The notes beneath the pieces were generated by a model. It saw nothing but the letters and a program-made list of their open reading frames with translations. It made no database searches and was not told the origin of the DNA. From assembly GCF_005406125.1 (NCBI RefSeq), contig NZ_BIXZ01000001.1, positions 1,054,001 to 1,118,000 of the forward strand: a stretch of 64,000 nucleotides of DNA. Reading direction: 5' to 3'. Positions within the stretch are counted from its first letter, which is position 1, and each line of letters opens with the position of its first letter. Origin of the DNA: Haloarcula mannanilytica. Lineage in GTDB: Archaea; Halobacteriota; Halobacteria; Halobacteriales; Haloarculaceae. The position numbers and the translations under genes were made by a program. Below are positions 52,790 through 62,047 of the stretch, piece after piece.

Positions 52790-53806
52790 TCAGGTCGGTA
52801 GTACGCCCCCCACCCAGCCCGCGGTCTCGACGACGACCCACGCAACGAATCCCGCGTAGGCCCCAAGCAGCGCATACGATTCGAGTTCGCTCAACACGAG
52901 GTCGGTCCGGAGTACGGTAAACAGGAGAATCGTTGCTCCGGTCAGGACGCCGAACATCGGCACGGCCATCGCGAAGTCGACAGTCCACGCGCCGGCAATG
53001 AGAACACCGAGCGGGATCGCGACGAGCAGGTCGAACGTGTTCGAGCCGAGCACGTTTGCGAGCGACGTGAGCCCACGGTCGTCGCGGGCCGCCCGGACGC
53101 TGACGAGCGTGTCGGGGAGGCTTGTAGCCGCCGCCAGAATCGTCACACCGAGGAGGAACTCCTGGACTCCGGCGGCCTGACCGATGACGCGGACGGCGTG
53201 AACGAGGTTCTCCACCGCCACGAGGATGACACCGAGCCCGAGCAGGAGGAAGAGCCACTGCCGCCCGACCGAGATGCCGTCGTCCCGGGCCGCCCCCGGT
53301 TCGTGGTCAGCCGTGTCCTGGTACTGGATGAAGACGTACAGCCCGTAGAGCGCGAGCGGAATCGCCGCCAGCGGCCGCGTGACGACCCCCGAGAGCGTCG
53401 CCTCGCCGGGGTAGTAGATGACCGCCAGCGCGAACGTGATGAGCAACACGGAGACGGCCAGCATGTAGAACTGGGCTTCCTTGTACACCAGCGTCCGGTT
53501 GGATTCAAGCGGGTCGTCCGTGGCGATGCCCGCGACTGCGGGGATGACGAGGATGTTGAAGATCGCCGACCCGACGATGGCACCGACCCCTAGCGGCATC
53601 GACCCGCCAAGCGCCGCGACGACGACGGTGGCGACTTCCGGGAAGCTGGACCCGACGGCGACGATGATCGCCCCCTGGACGACTTCTGGGAGGCCGTAGT
53701 ACGTCGCGAGCCGTTCGCTTGAAGACTCCAGCCAGTCGCTCCCCTTCCAGATCGCGACCGTCGCGGCGACGATGATTGCCACTTGGACCAATAAATTGGG
53801 AGCCAT
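52790..53806 (-). CDS. Sodium/calcium exchanger-type antiporter (YrbG-like)
   Basis: 338 residues, about ten membrane helices in two inverted halves. Alpha-repeat 1: AIIVAVGSSFPEVATVVVAA followed by GSAIFNILVIPAVAG. Alpha-repeat 2: AATSLPDTLVSV then GSNTFDLLVAIPLG. These carry the ion-binding acid and Ser/Asn residues of the CaCA family. It is likely to export Ca2+ in exchange for Na+ (or K+), important in high salt. The substrate is inferred. Confidence 0.85.
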   Translation of the reverse strand: MAPNLLVQVAIIVAATVAIWKGSDWLESSSERLATYYGLPEVVQGAIIVAVGSSFPEVATVVVAALGGSMPLGVGAIVGSAIFNILVIPAVAGIATDDPLESNRTLVYKEAQFYMLAVSVLLITFALAVIYYPGEATLSGVVTRPLAAIPLALYGLYVFIQYQDTADHEPGAARDDGISVGRQWLFLLLGLGVILVAVENLVHAVRVIGQAAGVQEFLLGVTILAAATSLPDTLVSVRAARDDRGLTSLANVLGSNTFDLLVAIPLGVLIAGAWTVDFAMAVPMFGVLTGATILLFTVLRTDLVLSELESYALLGAYAGFVAWVVVETAGWVGGVLPT

Positions 53807-53858
53807 CAGGCGGTCGGTCGGGACCGCGACGGAAAACAGTTGACCTCGGTGGCGAGTG

Positions 53859-53930
53859 ATACTGTCGGCTGTAACTATTTTAAGAGATTCGCGGTGACGA
53901 AATTCGTTACAGACGTACAGCCGACAGTAT
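53859..53930. mobile_element. MITE-like element, 72 bp with 14-bp perfect terminal inverted repeats
   Basis: ATACTGTCGGCTGT (53859-53872) and ACAGCCGACAGTAT (53917-53930) are exact reverse complements. The centre contains TGTAAC/GTTACA and a looser GTGACG/CGTTAC pairing, so the element can fold over its whole length. No open frame. It lies 38 bases before the purC ATG. It could be a miniature transposon or a regulatory hairpin; its terminal repeats differ from those of the 17.4 kb element. Confidence 0.6.
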
Positions 53931-53968
53931 GAGAAACGTCTTTGTTCCCGGCCCGAAAGGCGGGCACA

Positions 53969-55003
53969 ATGACGAGCGTCAAGGAATTCCGCGTGGACGA
54001 ACCGGCGACGGCCGAGGGGCTCGGCCGCGGCGCGTTCGTGTTCACGGACGACTACTCCGTGTTCGACTGGGGCAAAATGCCGGACCAGATTCCCGACAAG
54101 GGCGCGTCGCTGTGTACGATGGGCGCGTACAACTTCCAGCTACTCGAGGAGAACCACGTCCCGACACACTACGAGGGCGTCAGACTCCCTGACAGCGACG
54201 AGGTGCTGGACCTCGGCGAGGCGCTGTCGGCCGACGCCGCCCCCGAGGAGATGGTCATCGAACTCACGCAGGTCCCGGACCTGCCCTTTGAGGGCGGGCG
54301 CTACGACTACGACGCCTACCACGCCGAGGCGGGCGAGAACTACCTCATTCCGCTGGAAGTCGTCTTCCGGAACCGCGTCGGCGTCGGGTCGTCGCTGCGC
54401 TCCCGGACCGACCCCGCCGACCACGGCCTCGACTACGACACCTGGCCCGAGGAAGTCGTCGATCTCGACGAACCCATCGTGGAGTTTTCGACGAAATACG
54501 AGGAACAGGACCGGTATCTCGACCGGGAGGCGGCCGACCGCATCGCCGGGACGGCCAGTATCGACCGCCTCGAAGAACTGGCTCGCGCGGTCAACCACAT
54601 CGTTACCCAGCAGGCCGCGGAGGCCGACCTGGTCCACGAGGACGGGAAAATCGAGTGCCTGTACTACAACGGAGAAATTCGCGTGGCCGACGTGGTCGGC
54701 ACGTTCGACGAGAACCGCTTTTCTTACGGCGGCCAGCAGGTCTCGAAGGAGGTCATCCGCCAGTACCACAAGCGGACTCAGCCCGAGTGGGTCGAGGCCG
54801 TGAGCGCGGCCAAACAGCGGGCCGACGAGGAAGGCGTGGCCGACTGGAAATCGCTCTGTACGGAGTCGCCGGAACCGCTTGAGGAGAGCGTTATTCAGGT
54901 CGCCCGGGACCTCTACTGTGCCGGCACGAACGCGTACGTCGGCGGCGACGTGTTCGACGCGCCGCCGCTGGAGGTGGCTGTCGACGCCGCCAGCGAACTC
55001 TGA
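53969..55003 (+). CDS. purC: Phosphoribosylaminoimidazole-succinocarboxamide synthase
   Basis: 344 residues. Purine biosynthesis: joins aspartate to CAIR with ATP. Haloarchaeal long form; motifs [28 protein letters not shown]-like region, [23 protein letters not shown], and [24 protein letters not shown] at 53969 begins MTSVKEF as usual. The MITE-like hairpin immediately upstream must sit over or near its promoter. Downstream gene is convergent. Confidence 0.93.
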   Translation: MTSVKEFRVDEPATAEGLGRGAFVFTDDYSVFDWGKMPDQIPDKGASLCTMGAYNFQLLEENHVPTHYEGVRLPDSDEVLDLGEALSADAAPEEMVIELTQVPDLPFEGGRYDYDAYHAEAGENYLIPLEVVFRNRVGVGSSLRSRTDPADHGLDYDTWPEEVVDLDEPIVEFSTKYEEQDRYLDREAADRIAGTASIDRLEELARAVNHIVTQQAAEADLVHEDGKIECLYYNGEIRVADVVGTFDENRFSYGGQQVSKEVIRQYHKRTQPEWVEAVSAAKQRADEEGVADWKSLCTESPEPLEESVIQVARDLYCAGTNAYVGGDVFDAPPLEVAVDAASEL

Positions 55004-55023
55004 GGGGCAAGCAGCGCCGCCGC

Positions 55024-55929
55024 TCACTCGCTGTTCTCGATGCGGCCAAGGAAATCTAGCTGGTGGGTGAGATACACCAGTTCGCCGGCGTCGACCTGTG
55101 CCCGGCGCTGTGCCAGCCACGGGCCGAGTTCGTCGAACGCCTTGCCACCCATCTCGCCGACGGCCGATTCGACAGTGTCCAAGATATGCCGGAGGAAGTA
55201 CGCTTCGTCGCCGGGATAGCCGCTGTCGTCCGGGCGCACAATCCAGTCCGAGCCGGCGACGGCGAGGAGTTCGACGCCCGGCATCGCCCGGAGCCGTTCG
55301 AGCACGTCGCTGCCGGCTCGGCTGCTGCCGCCCGGCTTCTGGTCCATGTGGTCGTGGTAGTAGCCCTCGATAGTCTCGTCGGCAGGATGTGACGGCCGGA
55401 ATCGCGTCGCGCCGTCGAACGTTATCGGGAAGTAGTACAGCCCACCCGGAGCGAGCGATTCCAGGAGTGTGTCGAGCCCGTTCAGGTCGAGAATGTCGAG
55501 CAGCGCCGCCCCGACGAGCAGGTCGAATTCCTGTGGGGTGTCGGCGGCGTAGGTCACGGCCTCCGAAGTCACCGGTTCGACGACGACCTGTCGGTCGGAA
55601 CAGTCCAGTTCCACGGTGTCGGTACCGGATACCGTCACTGGTCGGTCGCTCGCCCAGTCCGCAAAGTACTCGCGCATCGCCGCAACGTTGTCCCCGTTCA
55701 GGTCGAGGGCGGTGTACTCGATTCGGCCGGGCGGCAGCAGATCCCACTCCACAGCGCGGGCGACCATCGTTCCGATGCCGGCCCCGATTTCCAGCACCCG
55801 GAGCGGGCCGTCGGTCGTGTCTGCGCGGGCGGCCAGTTCCGTCCGCAACGTCTCGACAACGCGGCGGTCCAGCGCGCGGTCGTCGACCGTCCGTTTCGCC
55901 CGGAGATACCGCTGGAACGAGTCCGTCAT
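55024..55929 (-). CDS. SAM-dependent methyltransferase, class I
   Basis: 301 residues. Glycine-rich SAM motif LRVLEIGAGIGTMVARAVEW (about 44-63), acidic end of the second strand ALDLN (73-77) and EFDLLVGAALLDILDL as motif IV-like. C-terminal part (200-301) is helical, perhaps for substrate binding. ATG overlaps the stop of the GT4 gene by 4 bases (last gene in the four-gene operon). Substrate not known; a sugar, pterin or lipid acceptor can be guessed from neighbours. Confidence 0.78.
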   Translation of the reverse strand: MTDSFQRYLRAKRTVDDRALDRRVVETLRTELAARADTTDGPLRVLEIGAGIGTMVARAVEWDLLPPGRIEYTALDLNGDNVAAMREYFADWASDRPVTVSGTDTVELDCSDRQVVVEPVTSEAVTYAADTPQEFDLLVGAALLDILDLNGLDTLLESLAPGGLYYFPITFDGATRFRPSHPADETIEGYYHDHMDQKPGGSSRAGSDVLERLRAMPGVELLAVAGSDWIVRPDDSGYPGDEAYFLRHILDTVESAVGEMGGKAFDELGPWLAQRRAQVDAGELVYLTHQLDFLGRIENSE

Positions 55930-56993
55930 TTTGTCACCTCAGCGGTCGCAGCCACGGATTCGAGCAACTGACGGACACGGGCAGTCGTCTCGCCCCAGTC
56001 AGGGTGGCGCTCGTAGCGATGTCTGGCAGCCTGCCCCATCTCGGCCAGTCGGTCGCGGTCACCCGCCAGCGTCTCGATGGCACGCGCGATGGACGTGGGT
56101 ACGTCGGGGTCGACGAGCAGTCCTGTCTCACCATCCGTAACGATGTCCGTCGCGCCGCCGGCCCGCGAGGCGATGGCCGGCAGGCCGAAGCTCATCCCCT
56201 CCAGATACACGATACCAAAGCCCTCGTAGTGCGAGGGAACGGCGAGGACGTGACTGGCTTGGAGCGTCGCCGCGAGGTCGGCGTCGGAGAGTTCGCCGGC
56301 GAATCGGACGCGGTCGGTGAGGCCACGCTCGGCGACGGTCCGGCGGACGCCCGCGACGTAGTCTTCGTCGAGCGCGCGGCCGACGACCGTGAGTTCGGCG
56401 TCGGTGTCGGCGGCCGCCAGCCCCGTCATGAGCGAATCGAGCCCCTTCCGTGGCGTGACGTTGCCGACGAAGACGATTCGGAGCGGGTCCTCGTGTGCCC
56501 GTTCGTGAATCGTCGTCGCGCCGATGGCGGGGTCGAAGCGGTCGCCGGCCGGCGGCGCGACGACGGTTGCATCGCCGTCGACGCCGAGGCCCGTGACGAC
56601 ATCGCGCGTGACGGTGCTGGTACAGACGACGGCGTCGACAGTGTCGAGGTAGCGGCGCTCGACGGCGCGGTACAGCGGGGCCAGCCGTCGTCGTTCGCTC
56701 GCCCGGAGGTGATGGACGATGCTCACGATAGGGTATGGGAGGTGGCGGTTCGTCCGGACGAGCGAGGGATGAGCGAGTTCGTCCTGCACCATCACGTCAA
56801 CGTCCACGTCGAGACGGTCCCGCAGCCGTCGGGAGCCGTTGTCGAGCAGCCCACAGGGGTAGGACCGCCACGGCAGTTCCACGACCTCGACGGCGTCGCC
56901 GCCCGCCCGGAGTTCCTCGACCAGTCGTCGGTCGTAGCGGAATCCCCCGGAGCGCTCGTCGAGGCTGCCATACAGCGTCATCCCGACCCTCAT
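55926..56993 (-). CDS. Glycosyltransferase family 4
   Basis: 355 residues, GT-B fold. N-terminal half short Rossmann (MRVGMTLYG...RYDRRLVEELRAGG) and C-terminal donor-binding half: VTPRKGLDSLMTG, AVPSHYEGFGIVYLEGMSFG with the E-x7-E motif, and GETGLLVDPDVP. It transfers a sugar from a nucleotide-sugar to an acceptor, not identified here. Overlaps both neighbours by 4 bases. Confidence 0.85.
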   Translation of the reverse strand: MRVGMTLYGSLDERSGGFRYDRRLVEELRAGGDAVEVVELPWRSYPCGLLDNGSRRLRDRLDVDVDVMVQDELAHPSLVRTNRHLPYPIVSIVHHLRASERRRLAPLYRAVERRYLDTVDAVVCTSTVTRDVVTGLGVDGDATVVAPPAGDRFDPAIGATTIHERAHEDPLRIVFVGNVTPRKGLDSLMTGLAAADTDAELTVVGRALDEDYVAGVRRTVAERGLTDRVRFAGELSDADLAATLQASHVLAVPSHYEGFGIVYLEGMSFGLPAIASRAGGATDIVTDGETGLLVDPDVPTSIARAIETLAGDRDRLAEMGQAARHRYERHPDWGETTARVRQLLESVAATAEVTK

Positions 56994-57367
56994 ACGGCGG
57001 CGTCGTAGCTGGCGGCGGCTTCGTCGTCTTCCCAGACAGTCACGGTCAGTTCGGTGACGGTGTCGTCGGTGACGATGTCAGTCACGATGTCGAAGATGAC
57101 GCGGGCGAAACGTTCGACGCTTGGGTTGTCCCCCGCGAATTTCGGCTGGTCGTTGAGCAGTTCGTCGCGGTAGCGGTCGGCGATCTCGGCCAGCGCCGCC
57201 TCGGCGTCGTCGATGTCCACGAGGTAGTCGTACTCGTTGAGTTCCGGGCCGCGAAAGGTCAGTTCCACCTCGTAATGATGAGAGTGGGGCACTCCTTCCG
57301 GTCCCGGGTCCGGAACGGTGAGGTAGTGCTGTGCGACGAAGTCGGTCAGCACCGTCGTCGAGTACAT
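56990..57367 (-). CDS. 6-pyruvoyl-tetrahydropterin synthase-like protein lacking the catalytic cysteine
   Basis: 125 residues of the PTPS/QueD fold (tunnelling fold). The zinc ligands H14, H28 and H30 (HSH at 28-30) and the substrate-anchoring E85 (PSVERFA) are present. In QueD and PTPS a Cys precedes the H-G-H motif by a few residues; here that stretch reads PEGVPHSH, without Cys. So the known proton transfer is lost and a different reaction or plain binding of a pterin/GTP derivative is likely. A GTG 11 codons upstream (57400) overlaps the previous stop as GTGA and could be the real coupled start. In an operon with MDR, GT4 and methyltransferase genes. Confidence 0.8.
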   Translation of the reverse strand: MYSTTVLTDFVAQHYLTVPDPGPEGVPHSHHYEVELTFRGPELNEYDYLVDIDDAEAALAEIADRYRDELLNDQPKFAGDNPSVERFARVIFDIVTDIVTDDTVTELTVTVWEDDEAAASYDAAV

Positions 57368-57396
57368 ACCCGAGCAAGGGACGGCAGCCACTAAAT

Positions 57397-58386
57397 TCAC
57401 CCGTAGGTGAGCGCGACCTGTATCGCCTCGTCCTGGCGTTCTTCAAGCAGGCAGTAGGCGTCGGCTGCGTCGGCGATGTCGAACCGGTGGGTCAGCAGGC
57501 CGTCGAGGTCGGCGTCGGCCAGCCACGACCGCACCACGTCCATCCGGCGGTCCTTGTCCCAGCGGTCGGTGTGGTCCGGGTCGATGCGGCTCACCTGACT
57601 GCTCCGAACCCGGACGTGGCTGCGGTGGTACGCCTCGTCGAGCGTGAGGGTGACCTCCTCGGACCCGTACCAGGAGCCAACGATGACCTGCCCCGCGAAG
57701 CCGGTCACATCGATTGCACTGTCGAGTGCGTCCGGGTTTCCGGACAGTTCGAAGGCGATGTCGGCGTCGGCCCGGAGCGCCTCGGCCGCCTCGCCCGGCG
57801 CGACGGATCGGTCGGCCCCAAATGATTCCGAGAGCCGACGCCGGTTCTCGTACCGGTCGACCGTCACCAGTTCGGCGAGCGGGAACTCAGCGAGCAGTTT
57901 CGTCGTCAACAGTCCGACCGGCCCCTGGCCGAAGACCACGACCCGCGCACCGATTCGCGGCCGGGCGTCCATGACGAAGTTGGTCGCGGCCTCGGTGTTC
58001 GGGATGAACAGCGCCTGCTCCGGCGGGAGTTCCGTCGGAATGAGCGTCTCCGGGTCGGCCACGAAGTGGCTCGCATGGGGCTGGAACGCGAACACCTGTC
58101 GGCCGAGCCACTCCTCGGCCACGTCGTCACCGACGGCGGTCACCTCACCGACAGCGGTGTACCCGTACTGCAGCGGGTACGAGAAGGGTTCGTCAAGCGC
58201 CGCAATGGTCTCGTCGGCCGTCGTACCGGGCGTGAACTCCCCGCGGTACACCCGCAGTTCGGTACCCGGACTGATACCCGACCGCTCGACGCGAACCCGG
58301 ACCTCCTCGGGGCCGGGGTCGGGGACCGACGTTTCCCGGATATCGACGGTGTAGGGGTCGGTGAAGTACAGCGCCCGGCCGGTCAT
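57397..58386 (-). CDS. MDR-family dehydrogenase (BchC-like, zinc-free)
   Basis: 329 residues, medium-chain dehydrogenase/reductase. Nucleotide-binding G153-Q-G-P-V-G158. The catalytic zinc site of alcohol dehydrogenases is lost: the expected C-G-I-C-G motif reads SGISPGTEL (36-44), as in BchC-type proteins. The structural zinc cysteines are also missing. It would oxidise or reduce a large substrate, perhaps a glycoside, with NAD(P). First gene of the coupled operon. Confidence 0.8.
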   Translation of the reverse strand: MTGRALYFTDPYTVDIRETSVPDPGPEEVRVRVERSGISPGTELRVYRGEFTPGTTADETIAALDEPFSYPLQYGYTAVGEVTAVGDDVAEEWLGRQVFAFQPHASHFVADPETLIPTELPPEQALFIPNTEAATNFVMDARPRIGARVVVFGQGPVGLLTTKLLAEFPLAELVTVDRYENRRRLSESFGADRSVAPGEAAEALRADADIAFELSGNPDALDSAIDVTGFAGQVIVGSWYGSEEVTLTLDEAYHRSHVRVRSSQVSRIDPDHTDRWDKDRRMDVVRSWLADADLDGLLTHRFDIADAADAYCLLEERQDEAIQVALTYG

Positions 58387-58522
58387 CGGGTGACTCCACC
58401 GGTTCCTGTGAGTTCTGGAGTGGTCTGTTCATGTGCTGTCCCGTCCGGGGCGTCGAATCCGCGAGTCGTCGGGGGTTGCACGTCTACCACCCAGGATTAC
58501 TGCGACTAAAAAGTATCCGTGC

Positions 58523-59392
58523 TCATAGGTATCCCAGTGCGTCGAGCCGGTCCTGGTCGCCTTCAGCACCGTAGACCCGGGATACCGGGAGCGGCTCAGG
58601 CGGGTCGAGCGCTGGCGACCTCGTTTCGCGGTCCGTTCCCCACGTTTCCGCCCACGGTACCGCCAGCAGCGCCGGCACAGGCGTCTCCATCGGATGGCCG
58701 TACAGCCCCCACTCGCCGAAGAGGTTTCCGTGGTCAGCCGTGATAGCGACGCGACCATCGACATTCTCCAGTAGCGTCGCCACTTCAGACAGGACGTGCC
58801 GGAGATTGGCCCGGTAAGCCCGTCGGACCCGCTCGACCGAAACCTCGCCGCGGCGAAGCAACACCCATGGATTCCCGGTGTTGCTGTGGCTCCCAGTCCG
58901 GGCCAGACCGTCGTCGCCGGCCACTGGATCCGGCACGAAGGGATGGTGGGGCTGCATGTAGTGGGCGACCAGCCGCTCGGGGTCGCGCTCGCGGGCGTGA
59001 GCGATGGCTCGGTCAGTGATCGCTGCGGCGGGAACCGTTCCCAGGTCGTCGTCCCACGCGTACTTCCAGACCTCGTCGAGCGCCGCAAAGGCGTCGGCGT
59101 CGAGATACCGGTCGGTCCAGGTGTTGCCGGTGACCATCACCGTCCGCGCGGTCTCGGGGTGCCCGAGGAAGGTGTTTTCGAGCCACTCGGAGGAGGAACT
59201 GCCGACCGAGCGCAGCGAGTCGACGCCGTTGAGGAAGTCAAACGCCGGTACGACTGCCTCCAGAGCGTCCGCTCGGCAGGCGTCGAGGACCACGAGGACA
59301 TCCCACTCGCGGTCGAAGACGTTCGTCCCGTAGTCGAGTCGCCGGCCGACCGCCTGCAGCGCCCGGAGGTAAGCGGTCTCCAGCCGACTCAT
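58523..59392 (-). CDS. Sulfatase/alkaline phosphatase-superfamily protein
   Basis: 289 residues. It contains VLDACRADAL (about 34-43) with the superfamily Asp metal ligand, GSSSSEW with the probable nucleophile Ser, HPFVPDP and ITADHGNLFGEWG (about 230-242), which forms the D-H metal site. It is short for a sulfatase and lacks the C-x-P/A-x-R formylglycine signature, so it is more like a phosphoglycerol-type or phosphodiesterase enzyme. No signal peptide. A putative partner of the adjacent glycoconjugate genes. ATG at 59392; upstream extension rejected. Confidence 0.7.
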   Translation of the reverse strand: MSRLETAYLRALQAVGRRLDYGTNVFDREWDVLVVLDACRADALEAVVPAFDFLNGVDSLRSVGSSSSEWLENTFLGHPETARTVMVTGNTWTDRYLDADAFAALDEVWKYAWDDDLGTVPAAAITDRAIAHARERDPERLVAHYMQPHHPFVPDPVAGDDGLARTGSHSNTGNPWVLLRRGEVSVERVRRAYRANLRHVLSEVATLLENVDGRVAITADHGNLFGEWGLYGHPMETPVPALLAVPWAETWGTDRETRSPALDPPEPLPVSRVYGAEGDQDRLDALGYL

Positions 59393-59453
59393 GCCCGGTT
59401 CCGTCACGTTCTGAGATAGCGCGGGCGGGGCAAAACGCCATCGGCGGGAGACA

Positions 59454-59459
59454 TTTATG
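59454..59459 (+). promoter_or_regulatory. TATA-like box before the Gfo/Idh-AKR fusion gene
   Basis: TTTATG in GC-rich surroundings, centred 25 bases before the GTG at 59481. This spacing supports the GTG as leaderless start in place of the ATG that is itself part of the box. Confidence 0.4.
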
Positions 59460-59480
59460 CTCGCCAGCCGCGGTGTGTAT

Positions 59481-61469
59481 GTGAACTGCCTGTTCGTCGG
59501 CGCTGGGGCGATAGCACAGGAGTACGCGGCCGGATTGGCGGACAGTACGCTCTCCCTCGCCGGCGTCTGTGACCTCAACGGCGAGCGCGCGACAGCCCTC
59601 GCTTCCGAACACGGCTGTCCATCGTTCACCGATTTCGAGACGGCGCTTGCGGAAGTCGAGGCCCCGGTCGTGGTGAACCTGACGAGCCACGCTGCCCACG
59701 CGGCAGTGACGCGAACCGCGCTGGAGGCGGACCGGCACGTCTACTCGCAGAAGCCGCTGGCGCTGGACGCCGACACGGCAGCGGAGCTCGTTGCGCTGGC
59801 ACAGCAGCGGGACCTCGCGCTTGGCTGTGCCCCGGAGCCAGAGCGCGGCCCGTCACAGCAGCGAGCGGGCCGCCTGCTGGCTGATGGTCGACTCGGTCCT
59901 GTCCGACTGGGCTATGCACACGCCCACGTCGGCCGGGTCACTGACTGGCACGACCGGCCGGCATCGTTTCTGGAGATCGGGCCGCTGTACGACGGCGGGG
60001 TGTACCCCCTCGCACTACTCGTCGCCTGGTTCGGCCCCGTCGAGCGCGTTCGAGTCGCCGACGCGCTCGACATCTGGCCGGCCCGAGAGTCCCGGCGGCC
60101 CGCGGTGCCGAGCCACGTCGAAGCCACGCTCGAATTCCGGGCGGGGCCGGTCGTCCGCCTGACGGCAAGCTTCTACGCGCCCCATCGCAGCCGGGAGTTC
60201 TACGGCCTGGAACTGCACGGCGACGACGGCAGCCTGTATCTGGCCGGCACCGGCGCGATGGACACCGCGACCGACGACGTACGGTACGGCCGCATCGGTC
60301 GGGAGTACACGCCCGTCCCGCCCCAGTCCCCGACACAGCCGACAGCGTACCTCGACGGCGTCGAGCGACTCGCAAGGAGCGTCGAGCATGGCGACCCGTC
60401 CCGAGCGACCGGCCGCCGCGGCGCACACGTCGTCGCAGTCTGTAACGCCATCGAGACGGCCGCGGAATCCGGCGGCCCAGTTAGTGTCCGGGACCTCGGT
60501 GCGACGAGCACGCCGCTGCCGGACCCTGTCAGCGAGGGACTACAGAGTCCGAAAGACGACAGTGAGCGCCAGAACGAGGGGGCAGCGTCGCTTGGCCTCC
60601 CGCCCATCGGCTTCGGCTGTTCGCGCTATCGTGACGGCGAGTACGTGTCACGAACCGACTCCATCGAGACGGCGCTGGACGCCGGCTACCGCCTGCTCGA
60701 CAGCGCCGAACTGTACGGCAACGAGCACCGCATCGGCGACCTGCTGGCCGCACCGGGGTCGCCGGACCGCGAGCACCTCACCATCCTGGGGAAGGTCTGG
60801 CGGACGAACCACCGACGGGAGCACCTCATCGAGGCGTGTGCGAGCAGCCGCTCGGAACTGGGGATTGAGAGCTTCGACTGCTACATGCTCCACTGGCCCG
60901 AGGCGTGGGCCCACCGCGGGCCGCTGACTCGCCTTGCCGAGAAGCCGGTCGCGGAGCAGGAAGCGCTGACCTTTCCCGAGGACGAGGCGGGCGACATCGA
61001 GACGGCCGACATCTCGCTGCCAGAGGCCTGGGAGAACCTGACAGCGGTCCACGAGCGCGGCTGGGCGCGGACCCTCGGCGTCTGTAACGTCTCGCGGCCA
61101 CAATTAGAGACAATCCTCGACACCGAAACTGTTCGGCCGGCAGTGGTCCAGATAGAGCGCCACCCCTACCAGCCACAGCGGGACCTCGTGGCCTTCTGTC
61201 AAGAGCGGGGCATCGCGGTCGTCGCTCACTCGCCGCTGTCGGCCCCCGGGCTGCTGGACGAGTCGGTGCTACAGGAAATCGGTGAGACCCACGGCCTCTC
61301 GCCGGCGCAAGTCGTGCTGGCCTGGAATGTCGCTCAGGGCGTCGTGCCGATTCCGTCGAGTACGACGCGAGCGCACGTCGTCGCCAACCTCGCGGCAGCC
61401 GCCGAACGGCTCAGCGACGCGGACTGTCGGCGCATCGAAGCGCTACAGGACCCGAGTTTCGAGCGGTGA
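59481..61469 (+). CDS. Fusion of a Gfo/Idh/MocA dehydrogenase and an aldo-keto reductase
   Basis: 662 residues with two complete redox modules. Gfo/Idh/MocA part (about 1-345): nucleotide loop FVGAGAIAQEYA, the E-K-P position as QKP (SQKPLALD), and GPLYDGGVYPLALL. After a ~25-residue acidic linker comes an aldo-keto reductase barrel (about 370-662) with the catalytic tetrad D407, Y412, K438, H471 (LLDSAELYGN, LGKVW, MLHW). Both would use NAD(P) and act on sugars or polyols, so the chain could run consecutive oxidation and reduction. ATG at 59457 is possible; GTG fits the promoter. Divergent from the phosphatase-superfamily gene. Confidence 0.85.
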   Translation: MNCLFVGAGAIAQEYAAGLADSTLSLAGVCDLNGERATALASEHGCPSFTDFETALAEVEAPVVVNLTSHAAHAAVTRTALEADRHVYSQKPLALDADTAAELVALAQQRDLALGCAPEPERGPSQQRAGRLLADGRLGPVRLGYAHAHVGRVTDWHDRPASFLEIGPLYDGGVYPLALLVAWFGPVERVRVADALDIWPARESRRPAVPSHVEATLEFRAGPVVRLTASFYAPHRSREFYGLELHGDDGSLYLAGTGAMDTATDDVRYGRIGREYTPVPPQSPTQPTAYLDGVERLARSVEHGDPSRATGRRGAHVVAVCNAIETAAESGGPVSVRDLGATSTPLPDPVSEGLQSPKDDSERQNEGAASLGLPPIGFGCSRYRDGEYVSRTDSIETALDAGYRLLDSAELYGNEHRIGDLLAAPGSPDREHLTILGKVWRTNHRREHLIEACASSRSELGIESFDCYMLHWPEAWAHRGPLTRLAEKPVAEQEALTFPEDEAGDIETADISLPEAWENLTAVHERGWARTLGVCNVSRPQLETILDTETVRPAVVQIERHPYQPQRDLVAFCQERGIAVVAHSPLSAPGLLDESVLQEIGETHGLSPAQVVLAWNVAQGVVPIPSSTTRAHVVANLAAAAERLSDADCRRIEALQDPSFER

Positions 61470-61520
61470 TCCGGGCATTCTGGCAGTACGATTATGTGAC
61501 AGACACCCAAACAGTTCGAC

Positions 61521-61913
61521 ATGGCCACAGCCGAAACACAGGGACTGTCCCTCCGAACCGCATCACTTGGCGGACTCGAATGGACGGGTATCGTCGCCGC
61601 ACTGGTCAGTGCCGTCATTCACATCAGGCTCGGCGTCGGGTTCGCGCCGTCGCCGCTGGGTATCAGTTTCATCCTCGCCGGGTTGGGCTTTCTCGGCGCT
61701 ATCGCGCTCGTGCTGGTGGACTACCGCCGACGGACGGTGTACGCCGTCGGCGTCCCGTTCACGCTGGTCCAGATTGTCGCCTGGTACTACGTCAACTTCG
61801 TCGCGATGGGGAAATCGTTCCCCGGTGAGATAGGGACGCTGGGTGCTATCGACAAAATCGCCCAGATCGTACTCATCGCCGTCCTCGTCGTGTTGCTCCG
61901 CCAGCGGTCCTGA
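61521..61913 (+). CDS. Four-helix membrane protein, unknown function
   Basis: 130 residues with hydrophobic helices at about 19-38, 47-66, 74-92 and 107-126. The pattern LEWTGIVAALVSAVIHIRLG occurs in a haloarchaeal small membrane family I recall but cannot name. It starts 51 bases after the fusion gene on the same strand and may be co-transcribed. No functional residue can be chosen. Confidence 0.65.
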   Translation: MATAETQGLSLRTASLGGLEWTGIVAALVSAVIHIRLGVGFAPSPLGISFILAGLGFLGAIALVLVDYRRRTVYAVGVPFTLVQIVAWYYVNFVAMGKSFPGEIGTLGAIDKIAQIVLIAVLVVLLRQRS

Positions 61914-62047
61914 CAAGCACCATCTGATTTGGTCCTGCGTTTAAGCGTGTCCGCCACGAATTTGTTTCAGGGCTAACTGAATGAGCAGACACGGTCGTCG
62001 GCTGTGGCCTGCGCTCCGTTTGCAGCGACTGGCAGCGGGAGGTGGCG

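Noticed and set aside
54140-57008. Long frames antisense to purC, methyltransferase and GT4
   Set aside because: Arg/Pro/Gly-rich translations without any family feature.
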